Assembly (NCBI RefSeq): GCF_003259895.1 | Contig: NZ_QLME01000015.1 | Span: 1-64,000, forward strand | Reading direction: 5' to 3' | Length of the DNA stretch: 64,000 bases | DNA from: Halanaerobium saccharolyticum | GTDB taxonomy: Bacteria; Bacillota; Halanaerobiia; Halanaerobiales; Halanaerobiaceae | Shown: positions 17,079 to 27,221 of the stretch, in pieces | Numbering within the stretch: position 1 is the first letter of the stretch | Layout: each line of letters begins with the position of its first letter | Translations under genes and position numbers: made by a program | Notes under the pieces: generated by a model | What the model was told of the DNA's origin: nothing | Seen by the model: only the letters and a program-made list of their open reading frames with translations | Database searches by the model: none

Positions 17079-18569
17079 CCATTTATTCTTAACTATAATA
17101 ATAATTTTAATTAAAGAAATTGCAGAAAAAAGAATAATGATGATATTAATTATTCTGGCTGGATATTTCTGGTAATAACTTTCCTTTTTTTGTAAAACAA
17201 GATCAAACGTTTCCCTGCTGTTTTTTATTCTAAGCTTCTTTACTACCTTTCCCCGTTCATTTATATAACCACTAAAACCACCTCTAATAGCTCTAATCAA
17301 ATCAGTATTAGTTTCTGCAGCTCTATAGACTGCTGCCGCAAAGCTAAAATTATTATACACTGCAGAATTAATTTTAGCTTCAGCTGCTGAATGAACAATT
17401 AGATTCTGTCCCTGAGTATAGCTTTTTTCTCTGGAAACAAGGGGAATGAAAATTTCTTCTGCAAAAAGATTGATATAATGGAGCTCTTCTGCTTCAACAA
17501 CAACTGCCGTATCAGGAGATTCAGTCTGCTTTACACTGAAATTTAAATAATCTGTCAGAAAATCAGTTATCTCCCTTAAATAAGGGAAATTAAGACCTGC
17601 AATAATATTTCTGTCCTGATTATTGCGATTAATAACTTCCATTTCTCCTGAGATTAAGAAAAGCGAGTTAAGAACTTCAGCATTGTAGCTTTCCTCTGCT
17701 GCTGCCTGAGCACCTAACTGTAAATAGAAAGGTTCTGTAATATTTCCCAGTTGAGAAAAAAACTGATCTCTATAATAATTATTTCTAATTAAATCAAAGC
17801 TGAGACTTTTTTCAGGGGTAAAAATAAATTTACTCTCGCTATTTTCTACCAGAACTGAGAGCTTATCAATCTCTGTTTCTATTTTTTCAAAAATATTATT
17901 TCCCTGCTCAGAATTAGAGACCAGTAAGTCAACTGACTGGCTATTTATTTCTGCATCAGTAGCTGGTTGTATAAAAAAAGGAACAGCGATTAAAATCAAA
18001 AAAATTAAAAGCAGCGGCAGAAATTTTTTCCAGGCAGGTTCTAAATAAATCTTTACAAAATAAGAAGCAATTAAAACTGAAATAAAGGAAACAATAAAGA
18101 TTCCACCATAGGAAGCATACTGAACAATTAAAGCAAAAGAACTTTGAGTATAGGCAAAATAATTAAACGGATTAAAATTAAAAAATTCAAAACGTAAATA
18201 TTCTAAAACTGTCCAGCTTAAAGCAGCAATAAACGGGCTGTACGAATGTTCCGGCTGCAAAAATTTATTCACTAAAACCCAGACAGCAAGTGGTAAAGCT
18301 GAAAGTAAAAAATAAATAAATAAAATGAATAAGTTAAAAGAAAATGGCATTTTAAGGGCTGTACTGAGGGGATGATAAAGCCAGTAAAAAGAAAAAACAG
18401 AGTTTAAAAACCCTACCAGTAAAGCAATGATAAAAGAATGATTGTAATCATAATCTCTAATCAAATAGACTAAAGGGATAAAAGCAAACCAGCTTAAAAA
18501 AAATAAAGCGGGGAAATAGTATGGTATTGTAAATAGTAATGATGATAAAATAATTAAAATAAATTCCAT
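17064..18569 (-). CDS. lnt: Apolipoprotein N-acyltransferase homologue lacking the catalytic Cys
   Basis: Lnt-like membrane protein, 501 aa. Six or so N-terminal helices (to about 200) precede a nitrilase-fold domain, ending in RAIRGGFSGYINERG (426-440) and a last helix. Start ATG 18569 has GGAGG upstream; the longer frame runs into the upstream terminator. Glu253 (FTPEKS) matches the nucleophile-activating Glu. The K..LVPFGE motif is replaced by NRNNQDRNIIAG (314-325). The ICYE motif carrying the catalytic Cys reads INLFAEE (366-372), and the protein contains no Cys at all. It is probably not a standard Lnt enzyme. Confidence 0.82.
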   Translation of the reverse strand: MEFILIILSSLLFTIPYYFPALFFLSWFAFIPLVYLIRDYDYNHSFIIALLVGFLNSVFSFYWLYHPLSTALKMPFSFNLFILFIYFLLSALPLAVWVLVNKFLQPEHSYSPFIAALSWTVLEYLRFEFFNFNPFNYFAYTQSSFALIVQYASYGGIFIVSFISVLIASYFVKIYLEPAWKKFLPLLLIFLILIAVPFFIQPATDAEINSQSVDLLVSNSEQGNNIFEKIETEIDKLSVLVENSESKFIFTPEKSLSFDLIRNNYYRDQFFSQLGNITEPFYLQLGAQAAAEESYNAEVLNSLFLISGEMEVINRNNQDRNIIAGLNFPYLREITDFLTDYLNFSVKQTESPDTAVVVEAEELHYINLFAEEIFIPLVSREKSYTQGQNLIVHSAAEAKINSAVYNNFSFAAAVYRAAETNTDLIRAIRGGFSGYINERGKVVKKLRIKNSRETFDLVLQKKESYYQKYPARIINIIIILFSAISLIKIIIIVKNKWSSRN

Positions 18570-18610
18570 ATCTCTGCCTCCAGCAATTATTATATAATAT
18601 AAACTGAAAA

Positions 18611-18635
18611 AAGACCAGCTGTGAAAGCTGGTCTT
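18611..18635 (-). terminator. Terminator of the EF-G paralogue
   Basis: AAGACCAGCT and AGCTGGTCTT form a 10-bp stem with a 5-nt loop. On the minus strand the arm runs straight into a T-run (TTTTTT). It lies 20 nt past the stop. A TATAAT-like stretch between it and the lnt SD may serve lnt. Confidence 0.88.
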
Positions 18636-18654
18636 GATTATTTTTATTTTATGG

Positions 18655-20727
18655 TTATGATTTTTTTCCATTAACCTCTTCTATAATTTTTTCACTGATA
18701 TCTCCTGGAACTTTATCATAATGAGAAAATTCCATATCAAATGAACCATAACCACCCGTAATTGATTTCAGCTCTACAGCGTAGTTAAACATTTCTGACT
18801 GCGGCACCTTAGCTTTAATAATCTGAACTCCATCCTGAGGCTCCATACCTTCAATTCTACCACGTCTGGAGTTGAAATCACCCATTATATCTCCCATAAA
18901 GTCCTGAGGAACCGTAACCTTAACAGACATAATTGGCTCTAATAAAACGCATTTGGACTGAGCCAGTGCTTTTCTAAATGCTTTAGAAGCTGCAATTTTA
19001 AAGGCCATTTCTGAAGAATCAACATCATGATAAGAACCATCATATAAAATAACTTTAAAATCAACTACAGGATAACCAGCCAGTACTCCCTCTTCTTTGG
19101 CTTCAATAATTCCTTTTTCGACACCAGGTATATACTGTCCTGGAATTGCACCACCAAAAATTTCTTCTTGAAACTCAAAACCTCTACCTCGTGGAAGCGG
19201 CTCAACCTTCATCAGTACATGTCCATACTGACCACGTCCACCGGATTGCTTTTTATATTTTTCTTCTACATCTGCCTTTTTTTGAATAGTTTCTCTATAA
19301 GCAACATCTGGCTCCTGAATTGTAAAATCAATATCATATTTGCGCTGACATTCTTCTTTAACCATAGTAAAATGGATTGTACCCATTCCATCACAAATTA
19401 ATTCCTTGGTCACTTTATTATAATTAACATTAAATGTTGGATCGGAATCACTATACCGATGTAAAGCAGAAGCCATTTTTTCTTCATCGATTCCTTCAGC
19501 TGGAAAGGCAGCCCGGCTGTACATTGGCTTGGGGAATTCTAATTCATGATAATAGATATCTGTTGCTGGGTCTCTCATAGTAAAGGAAGTTTCCAGCTCC
19601 TCTAACTTTGCTACAGCTCCAATTTCTCCTGCAGTTAAGTCATCAACATTATCCTGGTCTTTTCCATTAAGTTTATACAGTTTAGTAACTTTAATTTCCT
19701 CATCAATATTTGGAATATAAACTAAATCGTCCCTTTCTAATTTACCAGAAAAGACTCTAAAGATAGATAATTTACCAATGTAGGGATCAACCATTGTTTT
19801 ACATACCTGAGCACTGAATTTACTATCCGGTTCTGGTGTCAGTGTTTTTCCTGATTCAACTAAATGATCGGAATGTACTTCAGATGCTGAAGGGAATATT
19901 TTTGTTAAATCATCTAAAAATTTAGCTACCCCACAGTTTTCTATTGCAGATCCTGCAAAAACAGGAACTAACTGTTCACTTGCAACCTCTTCTTCAAAAG
20001 CTTTAGTTAATTCTTTAATAGTTATTTTTTCACCATCAAGATATTTAATCATTAAATCTTCCTTTAATTCAACTATCTCTTCGGTTAGTTTTAATTCATA
20101 ATCTTCTACTCTTTCTTTTTCTGAATCTGGTACCGGAAAAGCCTTATGTTTTCCGTCTACATTTTTATATAATTTTTCATCTAATAAATCAATTATCCCT
20201 TCGAATTTTCCATTCTCATAATGCGGGATAGTTACAATCGCAAAACTGTCATCATATGTAGAACGAAGTTCATCAACAACTTTATCAAAATCTGCATCCT
20301 CTTTATCAATTTTATTAATAAATACAGCCTTTGCCAGATCATTTTTCTCTGCTAAATCCCAGACATAGCCTGTATTAACTTCGATTCCGGCTGCTGCATC
20401 AACTAAAAGCACCGCACTCTCTACCATTCTTAAGGCACTGATTACTTCACTTCGAAAATCAGCATAACCGGGTGTATCAATAAAATGAAATAATTTATTA
20501 TGCCATTCAAAATTAAAATAACTATTATGAACTGAATGATGATGTTCTTTCTCAACTGCACTAAAATCGGATTGGGAATTTCCTTTATCAACACTGCCGG
20601 GCTCATTAATCACTCCTGCATTATAGAGCAGCATCTCAGTCAGTGTTGATTTACCCGCACCTCCATGTGATATAAAGCAAAAATTTCTAATGTCCTTACT
20701 AGTAATTTTACTCAATTTTTCCACCAA
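18655..20727 (-). CDS. EF-G family translational GTPase (EF-G2 / FusA2 type)
   Basis: Five-domain EF-G paralogue, 690 aa. The GTPase motifs are HGGAGKST (21-28), DTPGYAD (84-90) and NKID (138-141). The catalytic-loop GHVD of ordinary EF-G is GYAD here, as in the EF-G2/EF-G-like subgroup. Later domains match EF-G, including GRGQYGHV and FMGDIMGDFNSRRGRIEGME. Canonical fusA usually sits with rpsL/rpsG/tuf, and here no such genes are near. Its job is uncertain, perhaps a stress- or growth-phase variant. The start is ambiguous among the TTG at 20727, the next GTG, and a TTG three codons on. Confidence 0.88.
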   Translation of the reverse strand: MVEKLSKITSKDIRNFCFISHGGAGKSTLTEMLLYNAGVINEPGSVDKGNSQSDFSAVEKEHHHSVHNSYFNFEWHNKLFHFIDTPGYADFRSEVISALRMVESAVLLVDAAAGIEVNTGYVWDLAEKNDLAKAVFINKIDKEDADFDKVVDELRSTYDDSFAIVTIPHYENGKFEGIIDLLDEKLYKNVDGKHKAFPVPDSEKERVEDYELKLTEEIVELKEDLMIKYLDGEKITIKELTKAFEEEVASEQLVPVFAGSAIENCGVAKFLDDLTKIFPSASEVHSDHLVESGKTLTPEPDSKFSAQVCKTMVDPYIGKLSIFRVFSGKLERDDLVYIPNIDEEIKVTKLYKLNGKDQDNVDDLTAGEIGAVAKLEELETSFTMRDPATDIYYHELEFPKPMYSRAAFPAEGIDEEKMASALHRYSDSDPTFNVNYNKVTKELICDGMGTIHFTMVKEECQRKYDIDFTIQEPDVAYRETIQKKADVEEKYKKQSGGRGQYGHVLMKVEPLPRGRGFEFQEEIFGGAIPGQYIPGVEKGIIEAKEEGVLAGYPVVDFKVILYDGSYHDVDSSEMAFKIAASKAFRKALAQSKCVLLEPIMSVKVTVPQDFMGDIMGDFNSRRGRIEGMEPQDGVQIIKAKVPQSEMFNYAVELKSITGGYGSFDMEFSHYDKVPGDISEKIIEEVNGKKS

Positions 20728-20870
20728 CCTTTCAGTTTTTTATTGAATATGATGTGATGATAATTGATTTAAATATTCTGACATTGTACTTTAAAGAAAT
20801 TTCCGTATTTTATTACTTCTACAATAGTTAATTGAATTCCTTTAATTTTTTGAATATTATTTTAAAAAAA

Positions 20871-20930
20871 TAATCTACTCTGTTCAATTTGCTCTTTTTA
20901 GAAATATTATAGAGCAAACAGAGTAGATTA
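20871..20930 (-). terminator. Long hairpin terminator of the flavodiiron protein gene
   Basis: A 12-bp outer stem (TAATCTACTCTG / CAGAGTAGATTA) and an 8-bp inner stem (TTTGCTCT / AGAGCAAA) are separated by a 5-nt bulge and closed by a 15-nt loop. On the minus strand TTTTTTTAAAA follows. It starts about 30 nt after the fprA stop. Confidence 0.85.
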
Positions 20931-20960
20931 ATTAATATTTTAATTCCAAGATGATTAAAT

Positions 20961-22163
20961 TTAATTATTTTCTTTTACCTGTTCAGCAACATTTTTGCCC
21001 AGTAGATAACATTTTTCTAAAATATCGCCTCCAGGGGCAAATTGTGATTCAATTACAGGCTCCACCAGATCACAGTTAACTTTTTCTTTGAAATCTTCTA
21101 ATCTGTCTAGAGCACCACCACTCCAGCTGTAAGAACCAAATATTCCAAGTACTCGTGCTTTTAAGTTTCTGCTTTCTAAACTCTTAAGCAGATATTCCAT
21201 TGGTGGAAAGATTTTAGTATTATAGGTGCAGCTTCCTAAAACAATACCATTATATTTCCAGATATCATTGATTATAAATGAAACATCTTTGCGGGAAACA
21301 TCAAATAATTTAATCTGCTCAATTCCATTTTCAGATAAAGAACGAGCTACTGCTTCTGCCATTACTTTTGTATTTCCATACATTGATCCATAAACTACTA
21401 CCACACCTTTTTCTGTCTGCTGCTGACTCCATTTATCATATTCATCAATTATATGAGCAGGATCATTGCGCCAGACAAGTCCGTGGGTAGAGGCAACCAT
21501 TCCGATTTCATCAATTTCCTGACGCAATCTGGAAATAGACCTATGCACAACCGGACCATATTTACCAATAATATTAGAAAAATACCTTCTAATTTCTTCT
21601 TCAAAATGTTTAATATTAACCTCATCATCAAATAAATATCCATTTAAGGAGCCAAAACCTCCGAAAGCATCTCCAGAAAATAAAATTTTATCCTTTTGAT
21701 CAAAGGTCATCATAGTTTCCGGCCAGTGAACCATTGGAGTCAGATAAAATTTGAGAGTTCTGGATCCTAAATCAAGTTCATCTCCGTCTTCAATAACCAT
21801 GGTACCTTCTGTAATTCCGTAAAATCCTTCTAAAAAATTCATTGTTTTAGCATTTCCTACAATTTTCATTTCCGGAAAGGTCTCCCGCATAGATTTAATT
21901 GAACCCGAATGATCTGGTTCCATATGATTGATAATTAAATAATCAACCTTTTTGTCTCCAATTACATCTTTTACTTTTTCTAAATAGGTGTCTGTATAAT
22001 TAATTTTAACTGTGTCTATTAATGCTACCTTATCATCATTAATCACATATGAATTATAAGAAATCCCCTCCGGTAAAGGCCACAAAGACTCAAATAAATC
22101 AGTTTCTTTATCATTGACTCCAACCCAGTGTACATTTTCGCTAAGTTTAATTGAATTATACAA
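20961..22163 (-). CDS. fprA: Flavodiiron protein (FprA, O2/NO reductase)
   Basis: Soluble FMN/di-iron enzyme that reduces O2 to water, or NO, in anaerobes; 400 aa. The beta-lactamase-like domain holds the iron ligands His80-x-Glu82-x-Asp84-His85, His146, Asp165 and His227 (STHGLVW). The flavodoxin domain (about 255-395) has the FMN loop YGSMYGNT. No rubredoxin domain is fused, so an external electron donor is needed. The start is TTG, 8 nt after GAGGAGG. It is probably a single gene ending in the long hairpin. Confidence 0.95.
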   Translation of the reverse strand: MYNSIKLSENVHWVGVNDKETDLFESLWPLPEGISYNSYVINDDKVALIDTVKINYTDTYLEKVKDVIGDKKVDYLIINHMEPDHSGSIKSMRETFPEMKIVGNAKTMNFLEGFYGITEGTMVIEDGDELDLGSRTLKFYLTPMVHWPETMMTFDQKDKILFSGDAFGGFGSLNGYLFDDEVNIKHFEEEIRRYFSNIIGKYGPVVHRSISRLRQEIDEIGMVASTHGLVWRNDPAHIIDEYDKWSQQQTEKGVVVVYGSMYGNTKVMAEAVARSLSENGIEQIKLFDVSRKDVSFIINDIWKYNGIVLGSCTYNTKIFPPMEYLLKSLESRNLKARVLGIFGSYSWSGGALDRLEDFKEKVNCDLVEPVIESQFAPGGDILEKCYLLGKNVAEQVKENN

Positions 22164-22235
22164 TCTAATCTCCTCCTCAAATTATTTTCTATAAATTATT
22201 TTCTATCAAACTCTAAATTTTCCTGCCTTAAAATT

Positions 22236-23147
22236 TTATTTTTTTGTTCTTAACTTATCAAGTACTGCTTTGAAATCAGATTTTAAAGAAGCCTCAAACT
22301 CCATTTTTTCTCCGCTAAAGGGATGTGTAATAATCAATTTTTTAGCATGTAAAAGCTGTCTTCTGGCCCCCAGCTGATTTTTAGAGCCGTATCGTTTATC
22401 CCCAACCACGGGATGTCCAAGATAAGAAAAATGAACTCTGATTTGATGAGTTCTACCAGTTTCGATTTTTACTTCTACTAAAGTATGATGTTTAAATTCT
22501 TCAATAATTTTAAAACGGCTAACTGCATTTTTGCTGTTGTGTTTACGAACCGCCATTTTTTTGCGATTATTGGGGTCTCTACCAATCGGTGCATCAATTT
22601 TTCCTTTTTCGTAAGCTAAATTTCCTTCAACTAAGGCATAATAATATTTTTCTACACTTCTGTTTTTAAATTGCCGCGCCAGTTCCTTGTGACTTTTATC
22701 GTTTTTAGCCACTATCAAAAGTCCTGATGTATCCTTGTCTAATCGGTGAACAATCCCCGGTCTTTTCACCCCATTGATTGCAGATAAATTATCCACATGT
22801 GCCAGCAGAGCATTAACAATGGTATCATCATAATGGCCTGGTGCCGGATGAACAACTCGATCTGCATTTTTATTAATAACGACTATATCTGAATCTTCAT
22901 ATACTATATCCAGCTCCATCTCAACTGCCTTAATTTCGCTTTCTTTTTCTTCTATAAATATTTTTAAAAAATCATCTGCAGTAATTTTATAACTTTTATC
23001 AACTTCATTTTCATTGACAGTTATTTTCCCGCTTTCGATCAGTTTTTGAATATAAGAGCGGGATAAATCATCTAACTCAGCTGCTAAAAATTTATCTATT
23101 CTCATTCCCTGAACTTTTTTATCTGCTTTTAGACTATATTCCTCCAT
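22236..23147 (-). CDS. rluD: RluD-family 23S rRNA pseudouridine synthase
   Basis: Converts uridines in 23S rRNA helix 69 to pseudouridine, by family. The N-terminal S4 RNA-binding domain (about 13-75) precedes a catalytic domain with the signature GIVHRLDKDTSGLLIVAKND, which carries the catalytic Asp. GRTHQIRVH is a further family motif. The length of 303 aa is normal. It is 9 bp downstream of lspA, the usual lspA-rluD pair of Firmicutes. The exact uridine target cannot be told from sequence. Confidence 0.94.
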   Translation of the reverse strand: MEEYSLKADKKVQGMRIDKFLAAELDDLSRSYIQKLIESGKITVNENEVDKSYKITADDFLKIFIEEKESEIKAVEMELDIVYEDSDIVVINKNADRVVHPAPGHYDDTIVNALLAHVDNLSAINGVKRPGIVHRLDKDTSGLLIVAKNDKSHKELARQFKNRSVEKYYYALVEGNLAYEKGKIDAPIGRDPNNRKKMAVRKHNSKNAVSRFKIIEEFKHHTLVEVKIETGRTHQIRVHFSYLGHPVVGDKRYGSKNQLGARRQLLHAKKLIITHPFSGEKMEFEASLKSDFKAVLDKLRTKK

Positions 23148-23156
23148 TTAAACACC

Positions 23157-23606
23157 TCAATCCACCGAAAAAAGTAATTTATAAATTAGTATCAAAACTC
23201 CATAAAATATAAAAACATCTGCAATATTAATAACCGGAAGCTGGTAAAAATCAAATAGATTAAAAGCAATAAAATCAGTCACATAATGCAGCAACAACCG
23301 GTCAATGAGGTTTGAGATGCTCCCCCCCAGTAAAAAAACAATTGCTGTTTTAACTGCAGGTGTCTGTTTCAACTCACTTTGATAAATATAAATAATAAAT
23401 ATTAAAAAAAAGACTGTTATTAAAATGAAGAAACTACGCTGACCTTTAAGAATTCCAAAAGCTGCTCCTCTATTTTTAATAAAAGTTATATGTAAATAAT
23501 CACCAACAATTGATAATCGCTCAAATTGATGAAAATTACTCCGAATAAAAAATTTACTTAACTGATCAATTAAAATAATAATCATAGATAAAACAGCAAT
23601 CAACAT
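23157..23606 (-). CDS. lspA: Lipoprotein signal peptidase II
   Basis: Cuts prolipoprotein signal peptides before the lipidated Cys. It is a four-helix membrane aspartyl protease of 149 aa from ATG 23606, which gives the usual helix start (MLIAVLSMIIILIDQLSKFF) and has GGAG upstream. The conserved motifs are NRGAAFG, NLIDR and NIADVF, the last two with the catalytic Asp residues. It works downstream of Lgt (8.3-9.1 kb). Confidence 0.95.
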   Translation of the reverse strand: MLIAVLSMIIILIDQLSKFFIRSNFHQFERLSIVGDYLHITFIKNRGAAFGILKGQRSFFILITVFFLIFIIYIYQSELKQTPAVKTAIVFLLGGSISNLIDRLLLHYVTDFIAFNLFDFYQLPVINIADVFIFYGVLILIYKLLFSVD

Positions 23607-23671
23607 AATCTCAACTCCATCTATAATTTTAACATACAAAAATAATTTAAACAATTAAAAATTGCTCTTTT

Positions 23672-23701
23672 ATATTATTATATTATATGCTAAGATAAGA
23701 G
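23672..23701 (+). promoter_or_regulatory. Possible MATE gene promoter
   Basis: TTGCTC (23672-23677), 18 bp and TATGCT (23696-23701) lie about 60 bp before the gene. AAGGA precedes the ATG. The hexamers are only moderate matches. Confidence 0.35.
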
Positions 23702-23761
23702 ATGGATGATTATTATTCATGTCCTCTCACATCCAACTAGATAAATAAAGGATGAAAGATT

Positions 23762-25135
23762 ATGAAATTAGAACTAACTAAAAACAGCAGCCGCAGAGCA
23801 AAAACAATTTTTATGCTGGCTCTACCGGCTATGCTTGAAATGTCACTGAATACCCTTGTCGGTATGGCAGACACCATAATGATCAGCCGCTTTATCGGTA
23901 AGGAAGCTCTGGCAGCAGTTGGCTTTGCCAATCAAATTATTTTTACTTTGATTTTTGTTTTTTCTGCTTTTAATGCAGGAGCTACTGCAATGGTATCCCG
24001 CAGTTATGGTGAGGGTAACAAAAACCGAATGAACAAAATAATGAATGAAAATTTAACTTTAAACTTAATTTTAGGAATAATAGTTACTTTATTCACTTTC
24101 TTTTTTGCCGACCTGATTTTAAATGTTTATGATATTACGGCTGTTGTTAAAGCTTTTGGAACAACATATTTAAAATATATAGCTATTGGTCAGGTTTTTA
24201 TGTTTATTTCCTTTGCCTCAGCAGCATCATTAAGAGGAGCTGGAGACACTAAAACCCCGATGTATATCACAGGTGTTGCCAATATACTAAATATTATTGG
24301 TAACTATATTTTAATTACTGGTTTCTGGATTTTCCCAGAACTGGGTATTGCAGGAGCCGCTATTTCAACTGCTTTTGCCCGCTTCGTCGCAGCAGTTCTC
24401 TATTTAGGCTTATTTGCCAGCAATAAAGGAATCTTAAAGCTTCATCCCAGTTGGATGAAAATCAGCAGTAAAATATTTAAACCATTAATTAATTTAAGTT
24501 ATGCTGCTGGAATTGAACAGCTTTTTATGCAGATAGCATTTTTTCTTAATGGTATCTTTATTTCTAAACTTGATACAACTGCAGAAGCATCATTTAGAAT
24601 CTTATTAAATATCGAATCACTGTCATTTATGCCAGCAATTGGAATTGCGATTGCTGCAACTACAATTGTGGGTAAACATCTGGGAGAAGATAAACCAGAA
24701 GAATCATTAAAAAGCGGCTTAACCGCTGCAGTTATGGGGGCTTTACTTGGAACTGGACTTGCTCTAATTTATCTTGTTTTTCCAGTTTTTGCCCTCAGTA
24801 TTTTTACAACCGAGGCAGAAGTTATCAATTACTCTGCACCTGTACTCAGGATTGTGGCTTTAAATCAGGCCTTTTTAGCATTTGTTATTATTATGGTTGG
24901 AGCATTAAGAGGAGCTGGAGATACAAAAGGAGCCATGTATATTACAATTATCAGGCTCTGGGTTATTTTTATTCCCCTCTCCTATTATTTAATTGTTGTT
25001 TCTAATTATGGGGTAGCGGGAGTCTGGATTGCCGAGATAATTTCATTTTTAATTGTTGCTTTAATTGTAATTAGAAGATTTATTAAAATGGAATGGGCAA
25101 AAATAGAGTTTTTTGCAGAATCTGAAACTCCATAA
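23762..25135 (+). CDS. MATE-family multidrug/cation efflux transporter
   Basis: Twelve-helix inner-membrane antiporter of the MATE (NorM/DinF-like) family, 457 aa. The two halves each carry the family pattern: LRGAGDTKTPMY near residue 160 and LRGAGDTKGAMY near residue 382, reflecting internal duplication. It usually exports drugs or cations against Na+ or H+. The substrate is not predictable. It is one of only three plus-strand genes and has its own terminator. Confidence 0.92.
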   Translation: MKLELTKNSSRRAKTIFMLALPAMLEMSLNTLVGMADTIMISRFIGKEALAAVGFANQIIFTLIFVFSAFNAGATAMVSRSYGEGNKNRMNKIMNENLTLNLILGIIVTLFTFFFADLILNVYDITAVVKAFGTTYLKYIAIGQVFMFISFASAASLRGAGDTKTPMYITGVANILNIIGNYILITGFWIFPELGIAGAAISTAFARFVAAVLYLGLFASNKGILKLHPSWMKISSKIFKPLINLSYAAGIEQLFMQIAFFLNGIFISKLDTTAEASFRILLNIESLSFMPAIGIAIAATTIVGKHLGEDKPEESLKSGLTAAVMGALLGTGLALIYLVFPVFALSIFTTEAEVINYSAPVLRIVALNQAFLAFVIIMVGALRGAGDTKGAMYITIIRLWVIFIPLSYYLIVVSNYGVAGVWIAEIISFLIVALIVIRRFIKMEWAKIEFFAESETP

Positions 25136-25176
25136 AATCAAAATAAGATTCAGACATTTGAAAGACATTAAAACTG

Positions 25177-25204
25177 AACCTCTCTCTTAATTAAGAGAGA
25201 GGTT
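25177..25204. terminator. Bidirectional terminator between the MATE gene and ntpD
   Basis: AACCTCTCTCTTAA/TTAAGAGAGAGGTT is a 28-bp perfect palindrome, so the actual loop uses its central A/T bases. TTTTGTTT follows on the plus strand, a good U-tract for the MATE gene. ntpD ends 4 nt away on the other strand. Confidence 0.85.
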
Positions 25205-25208
25205 TTGT

Positions 25209-25829
25209 TTATAATTTTTCTTTTAACAGCTTCATTCTAAAAAATTCCTCTCTTTCTTTCTCTTCCAATCTTTCTTCAATAAACTTGACCGTATTTTTAT
25301 AACGAGGAATTAAAATGTTGTCTAAAGCATTTGCTCGTTTTTGAGTCTTTTTAATTGAAGCTGCAAGTCTGTAGACAGAAGTTTCAATTTCAGCAAGTCT
25401 GCTGATTAAATAGACTACTCTTTGAAAATTTTTATAGGCCCTATCTAAAGCCAGATTGGTTTTATAAAAACTATAGTGTGGAGATATTTCTTCTGACAGT
25501 TCTTCTACCTCTGGTATTTCAACACCCATTACACTGTAAGTTCTGATCTTCAAATTATCTATCAAATCAATACCTGCTGCTATTTCTTCTACGGTTTTTA
25601 TTCCCTGGGTAATATCCACAATTTGCAGAGCTTCATAAGCATTATAAAAATACTGATTGATTTGAGACTGTATTTCTTTTGCTTCATCTATCCTTTCCAT
25701 CATTTCCTTAATTAAAACATTTCTTTTCTTATCTAGAAGCTCATAACCTTCTTCAGCAAGTTCAAGTGAACTTTTTGTAGATAAAAGATTGCTTTTAGTT
25801 GGAGATATTTTAAGTTTCTCCATTTTCAT
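25209..25829 (-). CDS. ntpD: V-type ATPase subunit D (central rotor stalk)
   Basis: Rotor-axle subunit linking the catalytic head to the membrane ring. It is a long two-helix coiled coil, 206 aa, with the family N-terminus [10 protein letters not shown] and a C-terminal helix ending near [22 protein letters not shown]. It is the last gene of the operon and overlaps the end of ntpB by about 20 bp. AGGAGG precedes ATG 25829; a second ATG two codons later is possible. Confidence 0.95.
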   Translation of the reverse strand: MKMEKLKISPTKSNLLSTKSSLELAEEGYELLDKKRNVLIKEMMERIDEAKEIQSQINQYFYNAYEALQIVDITQGIKTVEEIAAGIDLIDNLKIRTYSVMGVEIPEVEELSEEISPHYSFYKTNLALDRAYKNFQRVVYLISRLAEIETSVYRLAASIKKTQKRANALDNILIPRYKNTVKFIEERLEEKEREEFFRMKLLKEKL

Positions 25830-27204
25830 CTTTCCTCCTATAATATTTGTCGATTAACTCTTCTGATAATCTATCCAGTTCATGTTCGGGGAGTTCTGAA
25901 ATAAGATCCCAGGCTAAAGAAAGAGTTTTTTCAATATTACGATTGGTCTTTTTATCCTGATTGAGAAATTTAGCTTCAAATTCACTGCCAAATTTAAGAT
26001 ATTTTTGATCTATTTCTGAAAGCTCATCTTCCCCAATTACTGAAGCTAATGATTTTACTTCATTAACATGAGAATAAATAGCATATAATTGGCTGGAAAC
26101 ATCAGCATGATCCTCACGTGTGTATTCAGCACCAATGCCATCCTTCATCAGACGAGAAAGTGAAGGCAAAATATTAATAGGAGGATAAATATCTCTCTGA
26201 AATAAATCTCTTTCTAAAACTATCTGACCTTCTGTTATATATCCTGTTAGATCAGGTATTGGATGAGTTATATCATCATTAGGCATTGTTAAAATTGGAA
26301 TCTGGGTTATTGAACCTTCTCTTCCTTTGATCATTCCTGCTCTTTCATAAAGACTGGCTAGGTCACTGTAAAGATAACCTGGATAACCTTTTCTACCAGG
26401 CACCTCTCCTCTTCGAGATGAAAGTTCTCTTAAGGCTTCAGAATAACTTGTCATATCAGTCATTACAACTAAGATATGCATATTTTCTTCAAAAGCAAGA
26501 TATTCAGCGGCGGTCAGTGCCACCCTGGGGGCAATAATTCTTTCTACAGACGGGTCATCCGCTAAATTAACATACATTACAACATTCTGTAAAACTCCAC
26601 TTTCTTCAAAACTATTTATAAAATATCTTGCATCATCATGCTTTATTCCCATTGCTACAAATACAATCGCAAATTTTTCATCCTCCTTACCCAATTTTGC
26701 CTGTCTTGTTATCTGAGCTGCAAGCTGATTATGGGGAAGACCATTACCAGAAAAAATAGGTAATTTCTGACCTCTGATTAAGGTCATCAACCCATCAATT
26801 GCAGATACTCCTGTCTGAATATAATTTCTTGGATACTGCCGCGAATAAGGGTTCATTGGGTTAGAGTTTATATCATATTTATTCTCCGAGTAAATCTGGC
26901 CTCCATTATCAGTTGCTTCGCCGACACCATTAAAAACTCTGCCTAAAATATCCTTACTTAAAGCTATTTTCATTGGTTCCTGCAAAAATTTAACTCTTGT
27001 TTCGTTAATATTTAAACCGGTACTACCTTCAAAAACCTGAACTACAGCTCTATTCGAAGCCACCTGTAAAACTCTTCCTTTTCTTACTTTACCATTGGGA
27101 GCTGTCACTTCGACCATCTCATCATAAGCTACATCATCTATATTTTCTACTACAATTAGTGGACCATTAATATTAGCAAGTCCAGTATATTCTTTTTTTA
27201 ACAT
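25810..27204 (-). CDS. ntpB: V-type ATPase subunit B (non-catalytic head subunit)
   Basis: Regulatory nucleotide-binding-fold subunit of the A3B3 head, 464 aa. Family features are [27 protein letters not shown] and [25 protein letters not shown]. It lacks a catalytic Walker A, as expected. ATG 27204 follows GGGGGAG by 6 nt and gives the usual [15 protein letters not shown] start. It is placed between A and D as in enterococcal and clostridial V-ATPases. Confidence 0.96.
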   Translation of the reverse strand: MLKKEYTGLANINGPLIVVENIDDVAYDEMVEVTAPNGKVRKGRVLQVASNRAVVQVFEGSTGLNINETRVKFLQEPMKIALSKDILGRVFNGVGEATDNGGQIYSENKYDINSNPMNPYSRQYPRNYIQTGVSAIDGLMTLIRGQKLPIFSGNGLPHNQLAAQITRQAKLGKEDEKFAIVFVAMGIKHDDARYFINSFEESGVLQNVVMYVNLADDPSVERIIAPRVALTAAEYLAFEENMHILVVMTDMTSYSEALRELSSRRGEVPGRKGYPGYLYSDLASLYERAGMIKGREGSITQIPILTMPNDDITHPIPDLTGYITEGQIVLERDLFQRDIYPPINILPSLSRLMKDGIGAEYTREDHADVSSQLYAIYSHVNEVKSLASVIGEDELSEIDQKYLKFGSEFEAKFLNQDKKTNRNIEKTLSLAWDLISELPEHELDRLSEELIDKYYRRKDENGET

Positions 27205-27221
27205 TATATACTCCCCCACTA

